Source: Sphingobacterium thalpophilum (lineage in GTDB: Bacteria > Bacteroidota > Bacteroidia > Flavobacteriales > Flavobacteriaceae). From it: DNA of 7,046 nt. Position numbers and translations under genes: made by a program. Where the stretch lies: contig CALQBR020000067.1 of NCBI GenBank assembly GCA_943328865.2, positions 1 through 7,046 on the forward strand, given 5' to 3'. Under the pieces are notes generated by a model. It saw nothing but the letters and a program-made list of their open reading frames with translations. It made no database searches and had not been told where the DNA came from. Each line of letters opens with the position of its first letter. The first letter of the stretch is position 1. Below, one piece after another: positions 1 through 5,034 of this stretch.

Positions 1-2
1 AC

Positions 3-533
3 CGCGAAAGTATTTTTAAAAATGAGGTAAAAGACCAGTATATTATCACTTCTGTAGTCTTTAAATTGACCAAAAAAAACCATACTATCAATATTTCGTA
101 TGGCGATATTACTGCCGAACTCGAAAAGAAAAACATCTCTAATCCATCGCTGAAAGATATCAGCAATGCGGTTATTGCCATTCGACAAAGCAAGTTGCCC
201 GATCCTAAAGAACTCGGAAACAGTGGCAGTTTCTTTAAAAATCCGATTCTTTTGAAATCTGAATTTAAAAAAATACAACAGCAATTTCCAGAAATGAAAT
301 ATTACGACATTTCTGAAACCGAAGTCAAAGTACCTGCAGGCTGGTTAATTGAGCAAGCCGGTTTTAAAGGGAAACGCTTTGGAGATGCTGGAATCCATAA
401 AAATCAAGCCTTAGTTTTAGTGAATTATGGAGGCGCAACAGGACAAGAAATTTTGAATGTCTCAAAAAATATCCAAGAAACCATTTTCAATACTTTTGGC
501 ATCCATATTGAAGCCGAAGTGAATGTAATATAA
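3..533 (+). CDS. murB: UDP-N-acetylenolpyruvoylglucosamine reductase, C-terminal part (5' end outside window)
   Basis: MurB is a cytoplasmic FAD enzyme that uses NADPH to reduce UDP-GlcNAc-enolpyruvate to UDP-MurNAc, the second committed step of peptidoglycan precursor synthesis. The reading frame is open from base 3, so the gene enters from the left and the N-terminal FAD-binding half is missing. All three active-site residues known from E. coli MurB can be placed. The Arg is in RESIFK at the window edge (codon 3-5). The proton-donor Ser is in GSFFKNP (codon 228-230). The Glu is in EAEV near the C-terminus (codon 516-518). The segment KLPDPKELGNSGSFFKNP and the stretch around AGWLIEQAGFKGKRFGDAG match type I MurB. 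A TTG at 66 opens an apparent ORF but lies inside the conserved domain and is not a start. The PaiB-like gene follows after 17 bp with no visible terminator, so co-transcription is likely. Confidence 0.96.
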   Translation, partial: RESIFKNEVKDQYIITSVVFKLTKKNHTINISYGDITAELEKKNISNPSLKDISNAVIAIRQSKLPDPKELGNSGSFFKNPILLKSEFKKIQQQFPEMKYYDISETEVKVPAGWLIEQAGFKGKRFGDAGIHKNQALVLVNYGGATGQEILNVSKNIQETIFNTFGIHIEAEVNVI

Positions 534-550
534 AAGATCCTTAACGAATT

Positions 551-1165
551 ATGTATATTCCAGCAATCTACAGAAACGAGAATCCAGAGGCTATTCATGC
601 TTTCATAAAAAAAAACAGCTTTGGTATTTTAGTCAATCAGGTTGATGAAAAATTATGGGCCACCCATATCCCATTTGAATTAGAGATTCAAAAAGAAGGA
701 AAACAAGTACTCTACGGACATGTTTCAAAAGAAAATCCGCAATGGAAAAGTTTTGTTTCATCCGAACAAATTTTAGTGATTTTCTCTGGACCAAATAGTT
801 ACATCTCGCCTTCTTGGTATGACCATGAGAATGTACCCACTTGGAATTACAGCGCTGTTCATGTTTATGGAAGCATTAAGATTATTGAAGGAGAAGCCTT
901 GTTGTATGCATTAAAAAAGATGATCGACAAACACGAATCGCATTCTGAAAACCCCATTCGAATGGAAGATTTATCTGCCGAAACCATGAAACAAACCGAA
1001 GGAATTGTGGCTTTTGAGATTGAAATTAACGAAATCCAGGCCATCCAAAAATTATCTCAAAACAGAGATGACAAAAACTATGAAAACATCATTTCGCAAT
1101 TAGAAAAAAAAGAAGAACCTGATTCTACTGCTATGGCAAAAGAAATGAAAAAATACCGAAAGTAA
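551..1165 (+). CDS. PaiB-family FMN-binding split-barrel protein (annotated as negative transcriptional regulator)
   Basis: This 204-residue protein has the usual length for the PaiB family. The first strand reads MYIPAIYR, followed by the family signatures GHVSKENPQW (about 56-65), FSGPNSYISPSWY (about 78-90), VPTWNYSAVHVYG (about 95-107) and the C-terminal KLSQNRD (about 167-173). The family folds as an FMN-binding split barrel. The name comes from B. subtilis PaiB, which was linked genetically to repression of sporulation and degradative-enzyme genes. There is no helix-turn-helix here, so a flavin- or heme-related redox role is as plausible as DNA-level regulation; the sequence does not decide. 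The tail (about 184-204) is rich in Lys and Glu. The ATG at 551 fits the family N-terminus exactly. No strong Shine-Dalgarno is visible, as is common in Bacteroidota. It probably shares a transcript with murB. An A9 tract lies at 607-615. Confidence 0.92.
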   Translation: MYIPAIYRNENPEAIHAFIKKNSFGILVNQVDEKLWATHIPFELEIQKEGKQVLYGHVSKENPQWKSFVSSEQILVIFSGPNSYISPSWYDHENVPTWNYSAVHVYGSIKIIEGEALLYALKKMIDKHESHSENPIRMEDLSAETMKQTEGIVAFEIEINEIQAIQKLSQNRDDKNYENIISQLEKKEEPDSTAMAKEMKKYRK

Positions 1166-1172
1166 TTGGAAT

Positions 1173-1209
1173 TTGACAATGGATAATTGATAATTGATAA
1201 TTACCTTTG
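1173..1209 (+). promoter_or_regulatory. candidate promoter of the glycosyltransferase gene, with over-long spacer
   Basis: TACCTTTG at 1202-1209 matches the Bacteroidota -7 consensus TAnnTTTG at every fixed position. The nearest upstream TTG outside the repeat (1173-1175) is 26 bp away. The usual spacing is about 19 (17-23), so this is too long. TTG triplets at the heptamer junctions (1187 and 1194) are too close, at 12 and 5 bp. Transcription would begin near 1215 and leave a leader of about 25 nt before the ATG at 1239. The -7 box is solid as a match; promoter activity is inferred. Confidence 0.5.
1182..1202 (+). repeat. three perfect tandem copies of the heptamer GATAATT
   Basis: GATAATT occurs three times in a row without a mismatch, preceded by TTGACAATG. 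It lies in the 73-bp gap between the PaiB-like gene and the glycosyltransferase, and its last T is the first base of a TAnnTTTG -7 box. I recall that AT-rich heptamer tandems of this kind occur as dispersed short repeats in some bacterial genomes (cyanobacterial STRRs are the named example). Membership in such a family cannot be shown from one copy. Confidence 0.9.
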
Positions 1210-1238
1210 TTTGGATTCAAAAAAGAAGAAAAGCTCAT

Positions 1239-2345
1239 ATGTTAATCATTATTTTTTACACTTTTATTGCTGTAGTTGCTATACAACTTTTCTATTATAC
1301 TGGAGTTTTCGGGAAATTTGCTTTTTCCAAAGCGCAAAAGTGTACGCCAAAAAGAATTCCAATTTCAGTAATTGTTTGTGCCAAAAATGAAGAAGAGAAT
1401 GTCAAAAAGTTCATTCCTATACTGGCAGAACAAAATTATCCAGACTTTGAAATCATTCTAATTGATGATGCTTCTAGTGATGACACTTTAGAAGTCTTCG
1501 AAGCTTTTGAAAAAAAATACAACAACATTCGTTTGGTAAAAGTAGCCAATAATGAAGCTTTTTGGGGTAATAAAAAATTCGCATTGACTTTAGGCATCAA
1601 AGCAGCCAAAAAAGAGTATTTGCTATTCACTGATGCCGATTGCTACCCGATTTCCAAAGATTGGATTGCCACAATGAGTTCCCAATTCACAATGCACAAA
1701 ACCATTGTTTTGGGTTATGGTGCTTACGAAAAAATTGCCGGTTCCTTTTTAAATAAAATAATTCGTTTTGAGACGCTACTTACAGCAGTTCAATATTTCT
1801 CTTGGGCTAAAATGGGGCTTCCTTATATGGGCGTTGGGAGAAATTTAGCCTACAAAAAAGAGGAGTTTTTTAATGTGAATGGTTTTATTGATCACATGAA
1901 GATTCGCTCTGGAGATGATGACTTATTTATCAATCAGGCTGCCAATAAAACCAACACAACCATTTGTTATAGCCCAGAGAGTTTTACGTACTCCAAACCA
2001 AAAACCACCTTCAAAGAATGGTTTTTACAAAAAAGGAGACACGTTTCCACCGCTACTTTCTATAAGTCTTCAGATAGAATGCAATTGGGCTTGTTTTATA
2101 TATCACAAATTTTGTTTTTAACCTTACCAATATTGTTATTGGCTTTTCAGTACCAATGGATTCTCGTTTTAAGCCTAATCGGATTTCGTTATGTATTCAC
2201 TTGGATTACTTTGGGACTCTCGGCAGGAAAATTAAAAGAAAAAGATGTGATGTATTGGTTCCCAATTATTGAAATCATCCTGATATTTCTTCAATTGAAT
2301 ATATTCTTCACTAATATTTTTTCAAAACCCGTACATTGGAAATAA
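1239..2345 (+). CDS. membrane-anchored family 2 glycosyltransferase
   Basis: This 368-residue protein is predicted to transfer a sugar from an activated donor at the inner face of the cytoplasmic membrane; its acceptor cannot be told. An N-terminal membrane segment (about 2-24) is followed by a GT-A domain starting at PISVIVCAKNEEENV (41-55). Visible motifs are IDDASSDDT (75-83, nucleotide-binding aspartates), the metal-binding DAD (132-134), GDDDLF (225-230, likely catalytic-base region) and QKRRHVS (264-270), equivalent to the Q/RxxRW motif of processive GT2 enzymes but without the Trp. Three hydrophobic segments follow (about 285-303, 306-328, 337-360), and the protein ends in KPVHWK. ATG 1239 is preferred, with a purine-rich AAAAGAAGAAAAG upstream. 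A TTG at 1194 would add 15 residues, but it lies inside the heptamer repeat and upstream of the expected transcript start. The 3' end overlaps the sigma-factor gene by 10 bp. Confidence 0.93.
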   Translation: MLIIIFYTFIAVVAIQLFYYTGVFGKFAFSKAQKCTPKRIPISVIVCAKNEEENVKKFIPILAEQNYPDFEIILIDDASSDDTLEVFEAFEKKYNNIRLVKVANNEAFWGNKKFALTLGIKAAKKEYLLFTDADCYPISKDWIATMSSQFTMHKTIVLGYGAYEKIAGSFLNKIIRFETLLTAVQYFSWAKMGLPYMGVGRNLAYKKEEFFNVNGFIDHMKIRSGDDDLFINQAANKTNTTICYSPESFTYSKPKTTFKEWFLQKRRHVSTATFYKSSDRMQLGLFYISQILFLTLPILLLAFQYQWILVLSLIGFRYVFTWITLGLSAGKLKEKDVMYWFPIIEIILIFLQLNIFFTNIFSKPVHWK

Positions 2346-2893
2346 AAAACTATATAGACAAAGCTAAAGATGGTGATCAGATTGCCTTCACTTTTCTATT
2401 GGATTTTTATTGGAATGAAGTTTACGGTTTTATGTTGAAACGTACTGAAAACGAAACCGATGCCGAGGACATTGTCATTGAAACTTTCTCTAAAGCTTTC
2501 GATAAATTAGCAAGCTACAATTCCGAATTTCAATTCAACACCTGGTTAATTGCTATTGCAAAAAACGTGCATATTGATTTACTTCGAAAAAAAAAATCTG
2601 CTCTTTTTATTGACCTCACGGATGATGAAAACCACCAGGCCTACCATATTGCCGACTCGTCACCTTCGGCAGAAGATAAATTAATTACGGAACAAAATCT
2701 ATCCAAATTACTACAATTCATCAAAAAATTAAAACCGCATTATCAAGAAGTAATCCAGTTGCGTTATTTTCAAGAATTAAGCTATCAGGAAATTGCAAAC
2801 CAACTGAATGAACCTTTAAGTAATGTAAAAATAAAACTCCTTCGTGCTAAAAAATTACTAGCCGAAATCATTGTTAATAAAGAATCCAATTAA
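2336..2893 (+). CDS. RNA polymerase sigma-70 family factor, ECF-like
   Basis: This 185-residue two-domain sigma factor should direct core RNA polymerase to a set of promoters. Region 2 spans about 14-86 and includes TDAEDIVIETFSKAF (41-55, core-binding and -10 recognition part), then FNTWLIAIAKNVHIDLLRKKK. A linker (about 88-118) is acidic and poorly conserved in appearance. Region 4 (about 122-178) holds the helix-turn-helix LSYQEIANQLNEPLSNVKIKLLRAKKLL (148-175). The only in-frame start that keeps region 2 intact is TTG at 2336, because an in-frame stop lies just upstream at 2312 and the first ATG codon is Met33. This gives a 10-bp overlap with the glycosyltransferase stop and suggests translational coupling. 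No anti-sigma gene lies next to it; lipA follows after a gap. An A10 run at 2587-2596 sits between the two domains. Its target genes are unknown. Confidence 0.94.
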   Translation: MEIKNYIDKAKDGDQIAFTFLLDFYWNEVYGFMLKRTENETDAEDIVIETFSKAFDKLASYNSEFQFNTWLIAIAKNVHIDLLRKKKSALFIDLTDDENHQAYHIADSSPSAEDKLITEQNLSKLLQFIKKLKPHYQEVIQLRYFQELSYQEIANQLNEPLSNVKIKLLRAKKLLAEIIVNKESN

Positions 2894-3084
2894 TTTTTAG
2901 CGGTGTTCCTATCAATTGTGGAAAAACAAATTCTAATAAAAAACAAGTCAATAATCCTGACAAGAACAATCACTTCCATTTCCTAACTTCCGTTTTTAAA
3001 CTCAAGATTTAAGTTGATGGTATAAAACAATTTTCTAGAATTGAATTCAAGTACAACCATCACGAATCTTCAAGCAACTTTACT

Positions 3085-3092
3085 TATATTTG
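3085..3092 (+). promoter_or_regulatory. -7 box of the probable lipA-gap promoter
   Basis: TATATTTG matches the Bacteroidota -7 consensus TAnnTTTG at all fixed positions and lies 19 bp before the lipA ATG, which leaves a leader of about 13-15 nt. No TTG sits 17-23 bp upstream; the nearest (3041-3043) is about 41 bp away, so the -33 element is poor or absent. The rest of the gap (2894-3084) holds no ORF of note and no clear terminator. It does contain a short inverted repeat, CAATT...AATTG, at 3028-3043. Confidence 0.55.
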
Positions 3093-3111
3093 CATTTTGA
3101 AAATTGTCACT

Positions 3112-3981
3112 ATGGAAACTGTTTTAGATAATGCACTACCAGTAGGAAAACCAAAATGGTTGAAAGTAAAATTACCTATTGGTCAAAAATACACAGAACT
3201 TCGCGGCTTAGTCGATAAATATAGTCTAAACACCATTTGTACCTCAGGAAGTTGTCCAAATATGGGCGAATGTTGGGGCGAAGGTACTGCAACGTTTATG
3301 ATTTTAGGAAATGTTTGTACGCGATCATGTGGTTTTTGTGGCGTAAAAACAGGAAGACCAGAAACTGTGGATTGGGATGAGCCAGAAAAAGTGGCCCGTT
3401 CAATCAAAATCATGAACATCAAACACGCAGTGGTAACCAGTGTAGACAGAGATGATTTGAAAGATGGCGGATCTATCATTTGGATTGAAACCGTTAAAGC
3501 AATCCGTAGAATGAACCCAAGTACTACATTAGAAACTTTGATTCCTGATTTTCAAGGTATCGAAAGAAATATTGATCGAATTGTGGAAGCCAACCCAGAG
3601 GTCGTTTCCCACAATATGGAAACTGTTCGCCGATTGACACGCGAAGTGCGTATTCAAGCAAAATACGACCGTAGTCTTGAGGTTTTGCGTTACTTAAAAG
3701 AAAAAGGAATCAACAGAACCAAATCTGGGATTATGTTAGGATTGGGTGAAGAAGAAGAGGAAGTCTTTGAAACACTTCGGGATTTACGAAAAGCCAATGT
3801 TGATGTGGTTACCATAGGTCAATACTTACAACCAAGTAAAAAACACTTGCCCGTTAAGGAATTTATTACCCCTGAGCAGTTTGCAAAATATGAACAATAC
3901 GGATTATCCTTGGGTTTTCGTCATGTAGAAAGCGGCCCTTTAGTACGCTCGTCTTATAAAGCACAAAAACACATCCTTTAG
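3112..3981 (+). CDS. lipA: lipoyl synthase (radical SAM)
   Basis: LipA inserts two sulfur atoms at C6 and C8 of protein-bound octanoyl groups, making the lipoyl cofactor of the pyruvate and 2-oxoglutarate dehydrogenase complexes and of glycine cleavage. In 289 residues it carries both iron-sulfur sites of the family. The auxiliary cluster motif CX4CX5C is at Cys43, Cys48 and Cys54, within [12 protein letters not shown]. The radical SAM motif CX3CX2C is at Cys69, Cys73 and Cys76, within CTRSCGFC. The C-terminal RSSY motif, which supplies the serine ligand of the auxiliary cluster, is at 279-282. DFQG and VSHNMETV mark the TIM-barrel core. ATG 3112 is chosen because METVLDN is a normal N-terminus and an upstream TTG (3097) coincides with the predicted transcription start. 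gap follows after 9 bp, so the two are probably co-transcribed. No lipB is seen in this window. Confidence 0.97.
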   Translation: METVLDNALPVGKPKWLKVKLPIGQKYTELRGLVDKYSLNTICTSGSCPNMGECWGEGTATFMILGNVCTRSCGFCGVKTGRPETVDWDEPEKVARSIKIMNIKHAVVTSVDRDDLKDGGSIIWIETVKAIRRMNPSTTLETLIPDFQGIERNIDRIVEANPEVVSHNMETVRRLTREVRIQAKYDRSLEVLRYLKEKGINRTKSGIMLGLGEEEEEVFETLRDLRKANVDVVTIGQYLQPSKKHLPVKEFITPEQFAKYEQYGLSLGFRHVESGPLVRSSYKAQKHIL

Positions 3982-3990
3982 GCAATCTCA

Positions 3991-4992
3991 ATGAAGAAAA
4001 CACGAATAGCAATAAATGGTTTTGGCAGAATTGGGCGTAATTTATTTCGCTTGCTTTTAAACCATCCTCAGATTGAAGTGGTTGCTATTAATGATATTGC
4101 CGACTCCAAAACGATGGCTCATTTGGTAAAATACGATAGTATTCATGGCGTTTTGCCTTTTGAAGTTTCGTATAACGATAAAGGGATCATTGTCGATGGC
4201 CATTTGTATTTATTTTTTCACGAGAAAAACATAGCGCATTTAAATTGGAACGCGTTAGCTATTGATATTGTTGTAGAAGCGACAGGAAAATACAAAACTA
4301 TCGAAGAAATAAATGCCCATATTTTGGCTGGAGCCAAAAAAGTAATTCTTTCCGCACCTTCAGAAACAGACGCTATAAAAACTGTCGTTTTAGGAGTCAA
4401 TGAACACATTCTAGACGGAACGGAAACCATAATTTCAAATGCAAGTTGCACGACCAATAATGCGGCACCAATGATAAAAGTTATTGATGCGCTTTGTGGC
4501 ATTGAACAAGCCTATATTACTACGGTGCACTCCTACACTACCGACCAAAGCTTACACGATCAGCCGCATAAAGATTTACGACGGGCACGAAGTGCTTCCC
4601 AATCTATTGTTCCTACCACTACTGGTGCGGCCAAAGCACTGACAAAAATTTTTCCTAAATTAGACCAAAAAATTGGCGGGTGCGGTATCAGAGTACCTGT
4701 CCCAGACGGCTCTTTGACCGATATAACCTGCAATGTAAAAAAACAAGTTACCATTGAGGAAATCAATTTGGCTTTCAAAGTGGCTTCCCAAACCCATTTA
4801 AAAGGCATTCTTGACTATACCGAAGATCCTATTGTTTCGGTTGACATTCTTGGCAATCAAAATTCTTGTGTCTTTGATGCCCAATTGACTTCTGTCATTG
4901 ATAAGATGGTAAAAGTAGTGGGTTGGTATGATAATGAAATTGGTTATTCCAGTCGAATTATCGATTTAATTCTATTAGTAGCTAAAAAATAA
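3991..4992 (+). CDS. gap: type I glyceraldehyde-3-phosphate dehydrogenase, variant phosphate-side loop
   Basis: This cytoplasmic enzyme oxidises glyceraldehyde-3-phosphate to 1,3-bisphosphoglycerate with NAD, or runs in reverse. The 333 residues are the normal length. The Rossmann start is INGFGRIGRN (8-17). Asp35 in the IND segment points to NAD rather than NADP. The catalytic pair is Cys153 (SNASCTTN) and His180 (TTVHSYTTDQ). Phosphate-site residues Thr183, Asp185, Thr211-Gly212 (PTTTGAAKA) and Arg234 are present, and the end WYDNEIGYSSR is typical. The odd part is GGCGIRVPVPDGSLTD (229-244), where most type I enzymes read GMAFRVPTPNVSVVD or close to it. The H180-SYTT context and PTTTGAAKA argue against erythrose-4-phosphate dehydrogenase. 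It may be a second GAPDH paralogue rather than the main glycolytic enzyme. It follows lipA closely and precedes the histidine kinase by 42 bp. Confidence 0.95.
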   Translation: MKKTRIAINGFGRIGRNLFRLLLNHPQIEVVAINDIADSKTMAHLVKYDSIHGVLPFEVSYNDKGIIVDGHLYLFFHEKNIAHLNWNALAIDIVVEATGKYKTIEEINAHILAGAKKVILSAPSETDAIKTVVLGVNEHILDGTETIISNASCTTNNAAPMIKVIDALCGIEQAYITTVHSYTTDQSLHDQPHKDLRRARSASQSIVPTTTGAAKALTKIFPKLDQKIGGCGIRVPVPDGSLTDITCNVKKQVTIEEINLAFKVASQTHLKGILDYTEDPIVSVDILGNQNSCVFDAQLTSVIDKMVKVVGWYDNEIGYSSRIIDLILLVAKK

Positions 4993-4997
4993 TTCGC

Positions 4998-5005
4998 TAT
5001 ATTTA
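4998..5005 (+). promoter_or_regulatory. weak -7-like box before the histidine kinase
   Basis: TATATTTA fits TAnnTTTG except for the last base, and lies 30 bp before the kinase ATG. A second 7-of-8 match, TAAGTTTA, lies at 5009-5016. No TTG is at the expected upstream distance for the first box. In such AT-rich DNA these matches occur by chance, so read-through from gap is equally likely. Confidence 0.2.
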
Positions 5006-5034
5006 TAATAAGTTTAGCAAATTCTATAAAGTAA

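Noticed and set aside
66..533. Stand-alone 155-residue ORF starting at TTG 66
   Set aside because: The same frame is open to the window edge and encodes the MurB RESIFK active-site segment upstream of it, so this is an internal codon of murB.
1187..1390. 67-residue ORF in another frame over the glycosyltransferase start
   Set aside because: It overlaps the conserved glycosyltransferase frame, is Cys/Phe-rich with no domain, and starts within the heptamer repeat.
3028..3043. Inverted repeat CAATT...AATTG upstream of lipA considered as an operator
   Set aside because: Five AT-rich pairs over a 6-base loop are expected by chance in this composition, and there is no second copy or known regulator motif.
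2894..3084. Searched for a small gene, anti-sigma factor or structured RNA between the sigma gene and lipA
   Set aside because: No ORF with a plausible start and domain, and no stable GC-rich pairing or riboswitch-like core, could be seen by eye.
3183..3479. 98-residue minus-strand ORF inside lipA
   Set aside because: It is antisense to a fully conserved radical SAM region and has no recognisable protein features; it is a shadow of lipA codon use.
4218..4808. Two minus-strand ORFs inside gap
   Set aside because: Both are antisense to conserved GAPDH motifs and neither has domain features or plausible upstream signals.
4981..5018. Inverted repeat GCTAAA...TTTAGC considered as a gap terminator
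   Set aside because: The stem is only 6 AT-rich pairs around a loop of about 26 bases, and no T-tract follows, so it would not act as an intrinsic terminator.
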